Shown: piece by piece, positions 1-10,054 of the stretch
Numbering within the stretch: the first letter of the stretch is position 1
How the letters are laid out: every line of letters begins with the position of its first letter
DNA from: Enterobacter cloacae subsp. cloacae ATCC 13047
GTDB lineage: Bacteria; Pseudomonadota; Gammaproteobacteria; Enterobacterales; Enterobacteriaceae
Direction: 5' to 3'
DNA length: 64,000 bases
Assembly: GCF_000025565.1 (NCBI RefSeq)
Contig: NC_014121.1
Coordinates: forward strand, 3,100,001-3,164,000
The notes under the pieces: generated by a model
Databases searched by the model: none
The model's input: only the letters and a program-made list of their open reading frames with translations
What the model was told of the DNA's origin: nothing
Made by a program: the position numbers and the translations under genes

Positions 1-587
1 TCACACTGAACGGTGATCAGCATACAGGACTGCTCATACTGCCAGGCATGAACACCGATGCCCGCCATCTGTCTGACCTGCGAGTGAGCACCGTCAGCCC
101 CAATGACCAGCTTCACAGCCAGTTCATCGCCGCTGTCGAGCGTCAGCGTGTAGCCGCTATTGTGAGGATGCAGCGCCTTCAGCGACGCAGGAACACGCAG
201 CCTCACCTTCGGATGCGCCTCCAGCGCCTGCCAGAGCGCCCGCTGGAGGACGTTGTTTTCCACCATATAGCCCAGACGCGGCAGCTTCAGCTCGGCGGCA
301 TCAAACGCGACGTGGGCATTTTCCCATTCCCAGGTTTCAAGGCGACTGTAAGGGTGAGCCCGCATATCGAGCACCGCCTCCCAGACGCCCAGCCCGCGAA
401 GCAAATCAACAGAGGCCGCGCTGATGGCGGAAATGCGGACATCCGGCTTTGCCGTCGGGTCAAACTCAGCAGGTGCCGCCTGCTCAATAACCGTTACCTC
501 AAATCCCTGCTGCGCCAGCCCCAGCGCCAGCGCGCCGCCGACCATACCGCCGCCGACAACGGCAATTTCGGTGTGTTGGAGTGTCAT
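1..587 (-). CDS. ubiF: 3-demethoxyubiquinol 3-hydroxylase UbiF (3' end outside window)
   Basis: FAD-dependent monooxygenase of aerobic ubiquinone biosynthesis, hydroxylating the ring of the demethoxy intermediate. The visible N-terminal ~195 residues start [20 protein letters not shown], containing the Rossmann GxGxxG-type FAD motif. Further on lies the [10 protein letters not shown] segment typical of the UbiH/UbiF/Coq6 family. The reading frame runs off the left edge, so the C-terminal half is missing only because of the window. It is divergent from miaB with 135 bases between, the same neighbourhood as in E. coli. The start is the ATG whose complement is at 585-587. Identification rests on the protein and on synteny. 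Confidence 0.95.
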   Translation of the reverse strand, partial: MTLQHTEIAVVGGGMVGGALALGLAQQGFEVTVIEQAAPAEFDPTAKPDVRISAISAASVDLLRGLGVWEAVLDMRAHPYSRLETWEWENAHVAFDAAELKLPRLGYMVENNVLQRALWQALEAHPKVRLRVPASLKALHPHNSGYTLTLDSGDELAVKLVIGADGAHSQVRQMAGIGVHAWQYEQSCMLITVQC

Positions 588-722
588 GGTCACTTTTCCT
601 TATTGGAGAATCCCTTAAGTTTACCGGATTTTTGCAGTCCTGAGACGCATAACCTTCATACTGGTCACAACCCCACCAAAGCATTACAATACACGGCTTG
701 CAATCCTGAGCTGAGCAAGTCG

Positions 723-2147
723 ATGACTAAAAAACTCCATATAAAAACCTGGGGCTGTCAGATGAACGAATACGATTCATCCAAGATGGCCGATCTGCTG
801 GATACCACCCACGGATACCAGCTGACTGAAAATGCGAAAGAAGCCGATGTGCTGCTGCTGAATACCTGCTCAATTCGTGAAAAAGCGCAGGAAAAAGTTT
901 TTCACGTTTTAGGTCGCTGGAAACTTCTCAAACGAAAAAATCCGGACCTGATCATCGGTGTGGGTGGCTGCGTCGCGTCGCAGGAAGGTAAGCTGATTCG
1001 TCAGAGAGCCCCCTATGTGGATATTGTCTTTGGCCCCCAGACCCTGCACCGCCTGCCGGAAATGATCAACAAGGTGCGCGGCGATCGTAGTCCGGTCGTT
1101 GATGTCAGCTTCCCGGAGATCGAAAAATTTGACCGTCTGCCTGAGCCGCGTGCGGATGGCCCGACCGCGTTCGTCTCAATCATGGAAGGCTGCAACAAAT
1201 ACTGCACTTATTGCGTGGTGCCTTATACCCGTGGTGAGGAAGTGAGCCGCCCGGCAGACGATATTCTGTTTGAAATCGCGCAGCTTGCCGCACAGGGCGT
1301 ACGCGAGGTGAACCTGCTGGGGCAGAACGTTAACGCCTGGCGTGGTGAGAACTACGACGGCACCACCGGCAGCTTTGCTGAACTGCTGCGCCTGGTGGCC
1401 GCGATTGACGGTATCGACCGTATTCGCTTTACCACCAGCCATCCAATGGAATTCACCGACGATATTATCGACGTTTACCGCGATACGCCGGAGCTGGTGA
1501 GCTTCCTGCATTTGCCGATTCAGTGCGGCTCTGATCGCGTGCTGAACCTGATGGGGCGTCCGCATACGGTGCTGGAGTACAAATCCACCATTCGTAAGCT
1601 GCGTGAAGCGCGTCCGGATATCCAGATAAGTTCCGACTTTATCGTTGGCTTCCCTGGTGAAACCGCTGACGACTTCGAGCGCACCATGAAGCTCATCGGC
1701 GAAGTGAATTTTGATGTCAGCTACAGCTTTATTTTCTCTGCACGCCCTGGCACACCGGCGGCCGATATGGTTGACGATGTCCCGGAAGAAGAGAAAAAAC
1801 AGCGTCTGTATATTCTGCAGGAGCGTATCAACCAGCAGGCCAACGCCTGGAGCCGGCGCATGCTCGGCACCGTCCAGCGTATTCTGGTGGAAGGCACCTC
1901 CCGTAAGAGCATCATGGAACTCTCAGGCCGTACCGAAAACAACCGCGTGGTGAATTTCGAAGGCACCCCGGACATGATCGGTAAATTTGTGGACGTCGAG
2001 ATTGTGGAAGTGCTGACCAACTCGCTGCGCGGAAAACTGGTGCGCACCGAGGATGAGATGGGGCTGCGCATTGCGCAATCGCCTGAATCCGTCATTTCCC
2101 GCACGCGTAAAGAAAACGATTCTGGCGTTCGGGTTTACCAGCCATAA
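723..2147 (+). CDS. miaB: tRNA-2-methylthio-N6-dimethylallyladenosine synthase MiaB
   Basis: Radical-SAM methylthiotransferase that adds the 2-methylthio group to i6A37 of tRNAs. It is 474 residues, equal to E. coli MiaB. The N-terminal UPF0004 domain opens [20 protein letters not shown] with its first cluster cysteine at 12. The radical-SAM CxxxCxxC motif (CNKYCTYC) is at about 157-164, and a C-terminal TRAM domain follows ([10 protein letters not shown] onward). An upstream in-frame extension to 48 exists but overlaps ubiF on the other strand and has no family similarity, so the ATG at 723 is chosen. It is monocistronic or leads into ybeZ, which starts 163 bases later. Confidence 0.97.
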   Translation: MTKKLHIKTWGCQMNEYDSSKMADLLDTTHGYQLTENAKEADVLLLNTCSIREKAQEKVFHVLGRWKLLKRKNPDLIIGVGGCVASQEGKLIRQRAPYVDIVFGPQTLHRLPEMINKVRGDRSPVVDVSFPEIEKFDRLPEPRADGPTAFVSIMEGCNKYCTYCVVPYTRGEEVSRPADDILFEIAQLAAQGVREVNLLGQNVNAWRGENYDGTTGSFAELLRLVAAIDGIDRIRFTTSHPMEFTDDIIDVYRDTPELVSFLHLPIQCGSDRVLNLMGRPHTVLEYKSTIRKLREARPDIQISSDFIVGFPGETADDFERTMKLIGEVNFDVSYSFIFSARPGTPAADMVDDVPEEEKKQRLYILQERINQQANAWSRRMLGTVQRILVEGTSRKSIMELSGRTENNRVVNFEGTPDMIGKFVDVEIVEVLTNSLRGKLVRTEDEMGLRIAQSPESVISRTRKENDSGVRVYQP

Positions 2148-2152
2148 TCCTT

Positions 2153-2180
2153 CAGGCCTGCCTTCCCGGCAGGCCTTGTA
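2153..2180 (+). terminator. hairpin after miaB
   Basis: An inverted repeat GGCCTGCC/GGCAGGCC with a short loop lies just after the miaB stop. It is followed by only a weak T-rich stretch, so it may be a leaky terminator or an mRNA 3'-end stabiliser before the ybeZ operon. Confidence 0.45.
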
Positions 2181-2310
2181 TTTCCTCTCAACGTCCCCAA
2201 TATCTTCCGCAACGCTTGCGCCTTTTTTCCATGGCGTGAATAATTTCGGTAATAACCGTTTTATTACGCCTGAGGGCGCCGGGCCAGTTAACCAATCAAA
2301 GAGGAACAGT

Positions 2311-3357
2311 TTGAACATAGACACGCTTGAAATTAGCCTAACGCCCGCAGACAACGCTCGCCTGCTGAGCCTGTGCGGGCCGTTTGATGACAACATCAAA
2401 CAACTGGAGCGACGTCTGGGTATCGAAATCAATCGTCGCGATAATCATTTCAAACTCACCGGACGCCCTATCTGCGTCAATGCGGCTGCGGACATCCTGC
2501 GTAACCTGTATGTTGATACCGCCCCGATGCGTGGCGAAATTCAGTATATCGAACCGGAACAAATTCACCTCGCCATTAAAGAGGCGCGCGTGCTTGAGCA
2601 GAGCGCAGAAAGCGTGCCGGACTATGGCAAAGCCATAAATATCAAGACCAAACGTGGTGTCATTAAGCCGCGTACACCGAACCAGGCGCAGTACATTGCC
2701 AACATTCTCGACCATGACATCACCTTCGGCGTAGGTCCGGCGGGTACAGGTAAAACCTATCTGGCCGTCGCCGCTGCGGTTGATGCGCTGGAGCGCCAGG
2801 AGATCCGCCGTATTCTGCTGACCCGCCCGGCGGTTGAAGCAGGTGAAAAACTCGGCTTCCTGCCAGGGGACCTGAGTCAGAAGGTGGATCCTTATCTGCG
2901 CCCACTGTACGACGCGCTGTTCGAAATGCTGGGCTTTGAGAAAGTTGAGAAGCTTATTGAGCGTAACGTGATTGAAGTCGCCCCGCTGGCCTACATGCGT
3001 GGCCGTACCCTTAACGATGCGTTCATTATTCTGGATGAGAGCCAGAACACCACCATCGAACAGATGAAGATGTTCCTGACGCGTATCGGCTTCAACTCGA
3101 AAGCGGTTATCACCGGTGACGTCACCCAGATTGACCTGCCGCGCAGCACCAAATCGGGCCTGCGCCACGCCATCGAAGTGCTGGCTGAGGTGGACGAAAT
3201 CAGCTTTAACTTCTTCCACAGTGAAGACGTGGTACGCCACCCGGTGGTCGCGCGTATCGTTAACGCCTATGAAGCCTGGGAAGAGGCCGATCAGAAGCGT
3301 AAGGCCGAACTGGCCGCAGAACGTAAGCGCGAAGCGCAGGAGCAAGAACAGAAATGA
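2311..3357 (+). CDS. ybeZ: PhoH-like ATPase YbeZ
   Basis: PhoH-family P-loop ATPase; the family is linked to RNA metabolism and ribosome maturation together with YbeY, its operon neighbour. Of 348 residues, Walker A is GPAGTGKT (about residue 143) and Walker B is FIILDESQN (about 240). I chose the TTG at 2311 because it follows GAGGAAC at proper spacing and yields [10 protein letters not shown], matching E. coli YbeZ; the longer ATG-initiated frame runs into miaB. The stop overlaps the ybeY start (ATGA), implying translational coupling. In E. coli the ybeZYX operon is heat-shock inducible; I did not find a convincing sigma-32 promoter here. Confidence 0.95.
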   Translation: MNIDTLEISLTPADNARLLSLCGPFDDNIKQLERRLGIEINRRDNHFKLTGRPICVNAAADILRNLYVDTAPMRGEIQYIEPEQIHLAIKEARVLEQSAESVPDYGKAINIKTKRGVIKPRTPNQAQYIANILDHDITFGVGPAGTGKTYLAVAAAVDALERQEIRRILLTRPAVEAGEKLGFLPGDLSQKVDPYLRPLYDALFEMLGFEKVEKLIERNVIEVAPLAYMRGRTLNDAFIILDESQNTTIEQMKMFLTRIGFNSKAVITGDVTQIDLPRSTKSGLRHAIEVLAEVDEISFNFFHSEDVVRHPVVARIVNAYEAWEEADQKRKAELAAERKREAQEQEQK

Positions 3358-3821
3358 GTCAGGTGATCCTCGATTTACAGCTGGCCTGTGAAGATAATTC
3401 CGGCATGCCAGAAGAGGCGCAGTTTCAGAAATGGCTGGATGCTGTTATCCCCCAGTTTCAGGAAGAGTCAGAAGTCACGATTCGCCTGGTGGATGAAGCA
3501 GAAAGCCATGAGCTTAACCTGACCTACCGCGGGAAAGATAAGCCAACCAACGTGCTCTCTTTCCCGTTCGAAGCCCCACCGGGTATTGAAATGCCGCTGC
3601 TCGGCGATCTGATCATCTGCCGTCAGGTGGTGGAACAGGAAGCCAAAGAGCAGCAAAAGCCGCTCGAGGCCCACTGGGCGCATATGGTTGTCCATGGAAG
3701 CCTGCACCTGCTGGGCTACGATCATATTGAAGATGACGAAGCGGAAGAGATGGAGTCCCTTGAGACAGAGATAATGCTTGCTCTGGGCTATGAGGATCCG
3801 TACATTGCCGAGAAAGAATAG
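3354..3821 (+). CDS. ybeY: endoribonuclease / rRNA maturation factor YbeY
   Basis: Zinc-dependent single-strand endoribonuclease needed for 16S rRNA 3'-end processing and 70S quality control. It is 155 residues, same as E. coli. The UPF0054 metal site HxxxHxxxxxH is visible in [15 protein letters not shown] at about 114-128. It overlaps ybeZ by four bases, and corC follows after an 89-base gap containing a GC-rich hairpin. Confidence 0.97.
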   Translation: MSQVILDLQLACEDNSGMPEEAQFQKWLDAVIPQFQEESEVTIRLVDEAESHELNLTYRGKDKPTNVLSFPFEAPPGIEMPLLGDLIICRQVVEQEAKEQQKPLEAHWAHMVVHGSLHLLGYDHIEDDEAEEMESLETEIMLALGYEDPYIAEKE

Positions 3822-3845
3822 TCAGACAACCGACTGACTAACATG

Positions 3846-3872
3846 CCGCCGCGTAAGGAAATAGCGCGGCGG
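3846..3872 (+). other. intercistronic GC-rich hairpin
   Basis: Perfect 8-bp inverted repeat CCGCCGCG/CGCGGCGG separated by 11 bases, between ybeY and corC. No T-run follows, so it is more likely an RNA stability element than a terminator. Confidence 0.5.
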
Positions 3873-3910
3873 TAAACATTGAACTGACGAGAGAACCCTT
3901 AACAAACGCC

Positions 3911-4789
3911 ATGAGCGACGACAATTCACACAGTAGCGACACGACAAACAGTAAAAAGGGATTTTTCTCCCTCATTCTGAGCCAGCTTTTCCATGGTGAG
4001 CCCAAAAACCGTGATGAACTGCTGGAGCTGATTCGTGATTCCGGGCAAAACGATCTTATCGACGAAGATACGCGCGAAATGCTCGAAGGGGTAATGGACA
4101 TCGCCGACCAGCGCGTTCGCGATATCATGATCCCCCGCTCGCAAATGATTACCCTGAAACGTAACCAGAGCCTTGATGAATGCCTCGATGTGATTATCGA
4201 ATCCGCTCACTCCCGTTTCCCGGTCATCAGCGAAGACAAAGATCACATCGAAGGGATTTTGATGGCCAAAGATCTGCTGCCGTTTATGCGCAGCGATGCC
4301 GAAGCCTTCAGCATGGAAAAAGTGTTACGCCAGGCCGTGGTTGTGCCGGAAAGTAAACGTGTGGATCGGATGCTGAAAGAGTTTCGCTCCCAGCGTTACC
4401 ACATGGCGATTGTGATTGATGAATTTGGCGGCGTGTCAGGCCTTGTCACGATCGAGGATATTCTTGAGCTGATCGTGGGCGAGATCGAAGACGAGTATGA
4501 CGAAGAAGAAGATATCGACTTCCGTCAGCTTAGCCGCCACACGTGGACCGTTCGCGCCCTGGCCTCCATTGAGGATTTCAACGACGCCTTCGGCACCCAC
4601 TTCAGCGATGAAGAGGTGGATACCATTGGTGGGCTGGTGATGCAGGCCTTTGGTCATCTTCCTGCCCGCGGCGAAACCGTTGACATCGATGGTTACCAGT
4701 TCAAAGTGGCGATGGCCGACAGCCGACGTATTATACAGGTTCATGTCAGAACGCCGGACGACTCACCGGTGCCAAAACTGGAAGATTAA
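3911..4789 (+). CDS. corC: CorC/HlyC family CBS-domain protein (YbeX)
   Basis: Cytoplasmic protein of 292 residues named for a link to CorA-mediated magnesium/cobalt efflux; E. coli YbeX has also been tied to ribosome metabolism. Two CBS domains occupy roughly residues 65-190 ([20 protein letters not shown] and the later [20 protein letters not shown]). The C-terminal CorC_HlyC domain contains [19 protein letters not shown]. The N-terminus is polar and has no membrane segments. It is in the ybeZ-ybeY-corC-lnt array, and lnt begins five bases after the stop. Confidence 0.95.
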   Translation: MSDDNSHSSDTTNSKKGFFSLILSQLFHGEPKNRDELLELIRDSGQNDLIDEDTREMLEGVMDIADQRVRDIMIPRSQMITLKRNQSLDECLDVIIESAHSRFPVISEDKDHIEGILMAKDLLPFMRSDAEAFSMEKVLRQAVVVPESKRVDRMLKEFRSQRYHMAIVIDEFGGVSGLVTIEDILELIVGEIEDEYDEEEDIDFRQLSRHTWTVRALASIEDFNDAFGTHFSDEEVDTIGGLVMQAFGHLPARGETVDIDGYQFKVAMADSRRIIQVHVRTPDDSPVPKLED

Positions 4790-4794
4790 TGTAA

Positions 4795-6333
4795 ATGGCA
4801 TTTGCCCCACTGCTTGAACGCCAGCGCGTCCGTTTGCTGCTGGCGCTGTTACTCGGAGCCAGCGGTACGCTGGCTTTTTCTCCTTACGATATCTGGCCTG
4901 CAGCCATTCTCTCCCTGATGGGGTTACAGGGGTTAACCCTGAATCGTCGTCCCGTTCAGGCTGCAGCCATTGGCTACTTCTGGGGGCTGGGGCTGTTTGG
5001 ATCCGGCATCAACTGGGTCTACGTCAGCATCGCCCAGTTTGGGGGTATGCCGGGGCCGGTTAACGTCTTCCTTGTGGTTCTGCTGGCCGCCTATCTCTCG
5101 CTCTACACCGGTCTGTTTGCGGGCATTCTTTCCCGCCTGTGGCCTAAAACCAGCTGGCTGCGCGTTGCCATTGCGGCTCCCGTGGTCTGGCAGATCACCG
5201 AGTTTCTGCGCGGCTGGGTGCTGACCGGCTTCCCGTGGCTGCAGTTTGGCTACAGCCAGATTGACGGCCCGCTGAAAGGTCTGGCGCCGGTAATGGGCGT
5301 TGAAGCCATTAACTTCCTGCTGATGGTGGTGAGCGGCCTGCTGGTGCTGGCGCTGGTCACGCGTAACTGGAAACCACTAGTGGTGGCGCTGGTCCTTTTC
5401 GCTCTGCCCTTCCCGCTGCGTTATATCCAGTGGTATACCCTGATGCCAGAGCGCGCCACACAGGTATCGATGGTGCAGGGAAATATTCCGCAGGCGATGA
5501 AGTGGGATGAAAAAGAGCTGCTGAACACGCTGAAAATTTACGCCAACGCCACTGAAGAGGTGATGGGTAAATCACAGCTGATCATCTGGCCTGAATCTGC
5601 CATTCCGGATCTGGAAATTAACCAGCAGCCGTTTCTCAACATGATGAACGATCTGCTGCGCGCGCGCGGCAGTACGCTGATCACCGGGATTGTGGATGCG
5701 CGTCTGAATCAGCAGAACCGCTACGATACCTACAACACCATCATTACGCTCGGCAAAGACAGCGAGTACAGCTACACCTCGACTGACCGGTATAACAAGA
5801 ATCACCTTGTTCCGTTTGGCGAGTTTGTTCCGCTGGAATCGATACTGCGTCCGCTGGCACCGTTCTTTGACCTGCCAATGTCCTCCTTCAGTCGGGGTCC
5901 GTATGTGCAGCCGCAGCTGCATGCACACGGCTTTGCCCTGACGGCGGCCATTTGCTACGAGATCATCCTCGGTGAACAGGTGCGCGACAACTTCCGTCCG
6001 GATACGGACTTCCTGCTGACCATCTCTAATGATGCCTGGTTCGGTAAGTCGATTGGTCCGTGGCAGCACTTCCAGATGGCGCGGATGCGTTCACTGGAGC
6101 TGGCGCGTCCGCTGTTGCGCAGCACCAACAATGGCATCACCGCCGTGATTGGACCGCGGGGAGAAATTCAGGCCATGATCCCGCAGTTTACGCGCGACGT
6201 GTTGACGGCTAAAGTCACGCCGACAAGCGGCCTGACGCCATATGCCCGCACCGGCAACTGGCCGCTGTGGATCCTGACCGCCCTGTTTGGCTTTGGGGCT
6301 GTGCTGATGAGCCTTCGTCAGCGTCGTCGCTAA
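4795..6333 (+). CDS. lnt: apolipoprotein N-acyltransferase
   Basis: Inner-membrane enzyme that transfers the third acyl chain from phospholipid to the N-terminal cysteine of lipoproteins. It is 512 residues, equal to E. coli Lnt. The N-terminal ~210 residues form several hydrophobic helices. The periplasmic nitrilase-fold domain follows, with the Glu-Lys-Cys triad visible in WPESAIP (Glu about 267), [12 protein letters not shown] (Lys about 335) and [11 protein letters not shown] (Cys about 387). A last helix ends in MSLRQRRR. The five-base gap from corC indicates co-transcription. The ATG at 4795 reproduces the E. coli N-terminus MAFA-LLERQR. Confidence 0.97.
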   Translation: MAFAPLLERQRVRLLLALLLGASGTLAFSPYDIWPAAILSLMGLQGLTLNRRPVQAAAIGYFWGLGLFGSGINWVYVSIAQFGGMPGPVNVFLVVLLAAYLSLYTGLFAGILSRLWPKTSWLRVAIAAPVVWQITEFLRGWVLTGFPWLQFGYSQIDGPLKGLAPVMGVEAINFLLMVVSGLLVLALVTRNWKPLVVALVLFALPFPLRYIQWYTLMPERATQVSMVQGNIPQAMKWDEKELLNTLKIYANATEEVMGKSQLIIWPESAIPDLEINQQPFLNMMNDLLRARGSTLITGIVDARLNQQNRYDTYNTIITLGKDSEYSYTSTDRYNKNHLVPFGEFVPLESILRPLAPFFDLPMSSFSRGPYVQPQLHAHGFALTAAICYEIILGEQVRDNFRPDTDFLLTISNDAWFGKSIGPWQHFQMARMRSLELARPLLRSTNNGITAVIGPRGEIQAMIPQFTRDVLTAKVTPTSGLTPYARTGNWPLWILTALFGFGAVLMSLRQRRR

Positions 6334-6346
6334 TCTTACCTTCTGT

Positions 6347-6420
6347 TGCCGGGTGGCGCTGACGCTTACCCGGCCTACATTTCGCTTCGTCGGTCGGGTA
6401 AGGCGTAGCCGCCACCCGAC
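6347..6420. repeat. REP-like palindromic pair (GCCGGGTGGC family)
   Basis: Two facing palindromic units: the first from 6348 to 6377 (GCCGGGTGGCGC...ACCCGGCCTAC) and the second from 6393 to 6420 (GTCGGGTAAG...CCACCCGAC). They are arranged as an inverted pair, typical of enterobacterial BIMEs. Similar units occur at 37526, 53327 and 60108. They sit between lnt and the gltI promoter and may form the lnt 3' end. Confidence 0.8.
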
Positions 6421-6443
6421 AGTTCCCTCCCAAATTTCAATTC

Positions 6444-6459
6444 TGGCACGCCTATTGCT
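6444..6459 (+). promoter_or_regulatory. sigma-54 (-24/-12) promoter for gltIJKL
   Basis: TGGCAC-N5-TTGCT, with exactly ten bases between the -24 GG and the -12 GC, a full match to the RpoN consensus. It reads toward gltI and predicts a transcript starting near 6470, with a 5' leader of about 265 bases. An NtrC-type palindrome lies downstream at 6528. RpoN use here is inferred from the motif only. Confidence 0.6.
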
Positions 6460-6527
6460 TTGTTTATTCAGGTAAACGCAGTTTGGCTTCGTGTGCAACC
6501 TTGTCGCACCAGTATAGATCGCCGGTA

Positions 6528-6542
6528 GCACCGAAACGGTGC
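6528..6542. promoter_or_regulatory. NtrC-type palindrome
   Basis: GCACC-GAAAC-GGTGC is a perfect match to the core NtrC site GCACC-N5-GGTGC. Half-sites flank it (GCACC at 6506; GGTGC ending at 6571) at roughly helical spacing. It lies downstream of the sigma-54 promoter, which is unusual but possible for an enhancer. It may instead serve another promoter closer to gltI. Confidence 0.45.
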
Positions 6543-6733
6543 AACGAGAGATTTCTGCCTCGGAATGGTGCGGCGCGCTTCGCAAAAATAAACAATAACG
6601 CAGCAAAATCTTTACATTAAGCCAGACTAAATGTTAACAAGCTTGCATAACACTGCACTCGCATAGCGCGAGATATAACAACATCACAATGGGTATCAAT
6701 GCGTCACTGACGCTGATAAAAAAGGAGTTGGGT

Positions 6734-7639
6734 ATGCAATTACGTAAACTGGCCACAGCAATGCTGGTAATGGGGATGTCCGCAGGCGTTGTACACGCTG
6801 AAGACGCGCCGGCAGCCGGCAGCACTCTCGACAAGATTGCCAAAAACGGCGTGATCGTGGTCGGCCACCGTGAATCTTCTGTCCCGTTCTCTTACTACGA
6901 CAACACGCAAAAAGTCGTGGGCTATTCACAGGACTACTCTAACGCCATCGTTGAGGCCGTGAAGAAAAAGCTGAACAAACCCGACCTGCAGGTAAAACTG
7001 ATTCCAATCACCTCGCAGAACCGTATCCCACTGCTGCAAAACGGCACCTTCGATTTTGAGTGTGGCTCCACCACCAACAACCTTGAGCGTCAGAAACAGG
7101 CCGCCTTCTCCGACACCATCTTTGTGGTGGGGACCCGTCTGCTGACCAAAAAAGGCGGTGACATCAAAGATTTTGCTGACCTGAAAGGCAAAGCCGTTGT
7201 TGTGACCTCCGGGACAACCTCAGAAGTGCTGCTGCACAAGCTGAACGACGAGAAGAAAATGGATATGCGCATCATCAGCGCGAAAGACCATGGTGACTCC
7301 TTCCGTACGCTGGAAAGTGGCCGTGCCGTCGCGTTTATGATGGATGATGCTCTGCTGGCTGGCGAACGTGCAAAAGCGAAGAAGCCGGACAACTGGGATA
7401 TCGTTGGTACCGCCCAGTCGAAAGAAGCCTACGGCTGTATGCTGCGTAAAGACGATCCGCAGTTTAAGAAGCTGATCGATGACACCATCGCCCAGGTGCA
7501 AACCTCCGGTGAAGCGGAAAAATGGTTCGACAAATGGTTCAAGAACCCAATTCCACCCAAAAATCTCAACATGAACTTTGAACTGTCTGACGACATGAAA
7601 GCACTGTTCAAATCACCAAATGACAAGGCTCTTAACTAA
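6734..7639 (+). CDS. gltI: glutamate/aspartate ABC transporter substrate-binding protein
   Basis: Periplasmic family-3 solute-binding protein for glutamate and aspartate. It is 301 residues with a Sec signal peptide (MQLRKLATAMLVMGMSAGVVHA, cut after about residue 22), followed by a mature part almost identical to E. coli GltI. The longer ATG at 6689 gives an implausible leader. The ATG at 6734 follows AAAAGGAGTTGGGT, a strong ribosome site. It is first gene of gltIJKL and separated from gltJ by 155 bases that encode SroC. GcvB control of the gltI leader is known in Salmonella and E. coli; the leader here is long enough to hold the target. Confidence 0.97.
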   Translation: MQLRKLATAMLVMGMSAGVVHAEDAPAAGSTLDKIAKNGVIVVGHRESSVPFSYYDNTQKVVGYSQDYSNAIVEAVKKKLNKPDLQVKLIPITSQNRIPLLQNGTFDFECGSTTNNLERQKQAAFSDTIFVVGTRLLTKKGGDIKDFADLKGKAVVVTSGTTSEVLLHKLNDEKKMDMRIISAKDHGDSFRTLESGRAVAFMMDDALLAGERAKAKKPDNWDIVGTAQSKEAYGCMLRKDDPQFKKLIDDTIAQVQTSGEAEKWFDKWFKNPIPPKNLNMNFELSDDMKALFKSPNDKALN

Positions 7640-7782
7640 TTAGAACTACAGGGGCAGGATCTCCTGCCCTCTCGATTGTCGGGAAGCATGGACAGACTAT
7701 ACGTTGAGTGGTCGTTCCCCACTCAGCGCGAAAAATGAGCTTCTCACCAATCTTCGAGGGTAGCTCTGCTACCCTTTTTTTT
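7636..7782 (+). ncRNA. sroC: SroC small RNA (GcvB sponge)
   Basis: The gltI-gltJ intergenic region in E. coli and Salmonella yields SroC, processed from the gltIJKL mRNA; SroC pairs with and destabilises GcvB. Here the equivalent 155-base gap holds a 5' hairpin GGGCAGGA/TCCTGCCC near 7651-7670. It ends in a strong terminator, GGGTAGC-TCT-GCTACCC plus eight T (7758-7782). The exact 5' end is a processing site and is approximate. The call is from position and structure, not from a covariance search. Confidence 0.75.
7758..7782 (+). terminator. Rho-independent terminator of SroC / attenuator before gltJ
   Basis: Perfect 7-bp stem GGGTAGC/GCTACCC with a TCT loop followed by eight T. It forms the 3' end of SroC and probably reduces gltJKL expression relative to gltI. 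Confidence 0.85.
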
Positions 7783-7794
7783 CTGGAGTTTATT

Positions 7795-8535
7795 ATGTCA
7801 ATAGACTGGAACTGGGGCATATTTCTGCAACAAGCCCCGTTCGGCAACACAACCTATCTTGGCTGGCTGTGGAGCGGCTTTCAGGTTACCGTTGCGTTAT
7901 CGATAACGGCGTGGATTATTGCGTTCCTTGTCGGTTCACTGTTCGGTATTCTGCGCACCGTCCCTAACCGTTTTCTCTCTTCTATCGGCACGCTGTATGT
8001 GGAACTGTTCCGTAACGTTCCGCTGATCGTGCAGTTCTTTACCTGGTATCTGGTCGTTCCTGAACTGCTGCCGGAAAATATTGGCATGTGGTTCAAGTCG
8101 GAACTGGATCCTAACGTACAGTTCTTTGTCTCCTCGATGATGTGTCTGGGGCTGTTTACCGCCGCGCGCGTGTGCGAGCAGGTACGCGCCGCTATTCAGT
8201 CGCTGCCGCGTGGACAAAAGAACGCGGGTCTGGCGATGGGGTTAACGCTGCCACAAACCTACCGCTACGTCCTGCTGCCTAACGCCTACCGCGTCATTGT
8301 TCCACCGATGACCTCAGAGATGATGAACCTGGTCAAAAACTCGGCCATCGCCTCCACGATCGGTCTGGTCGATATGGCGGCGCAGGCGGGTAAACTGCTG
8401 GATTATTCCGCCCACGCGTGGGAATCCTTCACGGCAATTACGCTCGCGTATGTTCTGATTAACGCTTTCATCATGCTGGTGATGAACCTGGTTGAACGCA
8501 AAATTCGCCTGCCGGGCAATCTGGGGGGCAAATAA
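7795..8535 (+). CDS. gltJ: glutamate/aspartate ABC transporter permease GltJ
   Basis: Inner-membrane permease of the polar amino-acid (HAAT) type, 246 residues as in E. coli. It has several hydrophobic helices and the EAA loop region around [20 protein letters not shown], which contacts the GltL ATPase. The ATG at 7795 follows CTGGAGTTTATT. A longer start at 7708 would lie inside SroC and has no support. The stop overlaps gltK (TAATG). Confidence 0.97.
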   Translation: MSIDWNWGIFLQQAPFGNTTYLGWLWSGFQVTVALSITAWIIAFLVGSLFGILRTVPNRFLSSIGTLYVELFRNVPLIVQFFTWYLVVPELLPENIGMWFKSELDPNVQFFVSSMMCLGLFTAARVCEQVRAAIQSLPRGQKNAGLAMGLTLPQTYRYVLLPNAYRVIVPPMTSEMMNLVKNSAIASTIGLVDMAAQAGKLLDYSAHAWESFTAITLAYVLINAFIMLVMNLVERKIRLPGNLGGK

Positions 8536-9209
8536 TGTACGAATTTGACTGGAGTTCCATTGTTCCTTCCATGCCGTACCTGCTGGATGGCCTGGTGATC
8601 ACCTTAAAAATCACGGCGATCGCCATCATCGTCGGTATCGTCTGGGGCACCCTGCTGGCGGTAATGCGCCTGTCGAGCTTTAAACCGCTCGCCTGGTTTG
8701 CCACTGCCTACGTTAACGTTTTCCGTTCTATCCCGCTGGTGATGGTGCTGCTGTGGTTTTACCTGATTGTTCCCGGATTCCTGCAAAACGTTCTGGGACT
8801 GTCACCGAAAACCGATATCCGCCTGATTTCCGCGATGGTTGCGTTCTCCATGTTTGAGGCCGCTTACTATTCCGAGATCATCCGTGCGGGCATACAGAGT
8901 ATCTCCCGCGGGCAGTCCAGCGCGGCGCTGGCGCTGGGGATGACCCACTGGCAGTCCATGCAACTCATTATTCTGCCGCAGGCGTTTCGCGCCATGGTTC
9001 CCCTCCTGCTGACCCAGGGCATCGTGCTGTTCCAGGATACCTCTCTGGTATATGTCCTGAGCCTGGCAGACTTCTTCCGTACCGCGTCCACCATCGGTGA
9101 GCGCGATGGTACGCAGGTTGAGATGGTGCTCTTCGCAGGTGCGGTCTATTTTGTGATTAGTTTAAGCGCGTCGCTGTTGGTCAGTTGGCTGAAGAAAAGG
9201 ACGGTATAA
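8535..9209 (+). CDS. gltK: glutamate/aspartate ABC transporter permease GltK
   Basis: Second permease subunit, 224 residues, partner of GltJ. EAA loop segment [20 protein letters not shown] is near residue 125, and hydrophobic helices fill the rest. Start and stop both overlap neighbours by one base (TAATG at each junction), so the four genes are tightly coupled. Confidence 0.97.
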   Translation: MYEFDWSSIVPSMPYLLDGLVITLKITAIAIIVGIVWGTLLAVMRLSSFKPLAWFATAYVNVFRSIPLVMVLLWFYLIVPGFLQNVLGLSPKTDIRLISAMVAFSMFEAAYYSEIIRAGIQSISRGQSSAALALGMTHWQSMQLIILPQAFRAMVPLLLTQGIVLFQDTSLVYVLSLADFFRTASTIGERDGTQVEMVLFAGAVYFVISLSASLLVSWLKKRTV

Positions 9210-9934
9210 TGATTTCCCTGAAAAATGTTTCTAAATGGTATGGGCACTTTCAGGTGCTGACCGACTGCTCCACCGAAGTCAAAAAAGGTGATGTGGTGGT
9301 AGTGTGCGGGCCGTCCGGTTCCGGTAAATCGACGCTGATCAAAACGGTTAATGGTCTGGAGCCTGTGCAGCAGGGTGAAATTGTTGTTAACGGCACCAAA
9401 GTGAACGACAAGAAAACCAACCTTGCCCAGCTTCGCTCCCACGTAGGGATGGTGTTCCAGCATTTTGAACTGTTCCCTCACCTCTCCATCATCGAGAACC
9501 TGACGCTGGCGCAGGTGAAAGTGCTTAAGCGTGACAAAAAAGCGGCGCGTGAGAAAGGGCTGAAGCTTCTGGATCGCGTGGGGCTTTCTGCGCACGCCGA
9601 TAAGTTCCCGGCACAGCTTTCCGGGGGCCAACAGCAGCGTGTGGCGATTGCTCGCGCGCTGTGTATGGATCCGGTGGCAATGCTGTTCGACGAACCGACC
9701 TCCGCACTCGATCCCGAAATGATCAACGAAGTGCTGGACGTCATGGTTGAACTGGCCCACGAAGGGATGACCATGATGGTGGTGACCCACGAAATGGGCT
9801 TCGCCCGCAAAGTGGCAAACCGCGTGATCTTTATGGATGAAGGCAAGATCGTTGAAGACTCGCCGAAAGAAGATTTCTTCGCCAACCCGAAATCCGAACG
9901 CGCTAAAGACTTCCTGGCTAAAATCCTGCATTAA
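9209..9934 (+). CDS. gltL: glutamate/aspartate ABC transporter ATP-binding protein
   Basis: Cytoplasmic ATPase of the HAAT importer, 241 residues. Walker A is GPSGSGKST (about 35-43), the signature is [15 protein letters not shown] (about 135-149) and Walker B is [11 protein letters not shown]. The start ATG at 9209 shares one base with the gltK stop, and it gives [12 protein letters not shown] as in E. coli. It ends the operon before a perfect UUCG hairpin. Confidence 0.97.
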   Translation: MISLKNVSKWYGHFQVLTDCSTEVKKGDVVVVCGPSGSGKSTLIKTVNGLEPVQQGEIVVNGTKVNDKKTNLAQLRSHVGMVFQHFELFPHLSIIENLTLAQVKVLKRDKKAAREKGLKLLDRVGLSAHADKFPAQLSGGQQQRVAIARALCMDPVAMLFDEPTSALDPEMINEVLDVMVELAHEGMTMMVVTHEMGFARKVANRVIFMDEGKIVEDSPKEDFFANPKSERAKDFLAKILH

Positions 9935-9941
9935 TCATCTC

Positions 9942-9967
9942 AGTGCGCAATCTTCGGATTGCGCACT
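9942..9967 (+). terminator. 11-bp UUCG hairpin after gltL
   Basis: AGTGCGCAATC-TTCG-GATTGCGCACT is a perfect 11-bp stem with an extra-stable UUCG tetraloop, eight bases after the gltL stop. The following T-run is poor (GTCTCACGCTTTC), so it may stabilise the 3' end rather than terminate fully. Confidence 0.65.
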
Positions 9968-10054
9968 GTCTCACGCTTTCAATCTCTGCTTCTCGTCGGC
10001 GTCACATTGCAGCGTTAACCTTGTCACAAAATAACGCTACGTATGGAGAACGCT

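Noticed and set aside
2181..2310. Sigma-32 promoter for ybeZ
   Set aside because: Heat-shock control is known in E. coli, but only loosely similar elements were seen, not a paired -35/-10 match.
2338..3345. 335-codon ORF on the minus strand
   Set aside because: Opposite ybeZ; composition and lack of motifs fit an antisense shadow.
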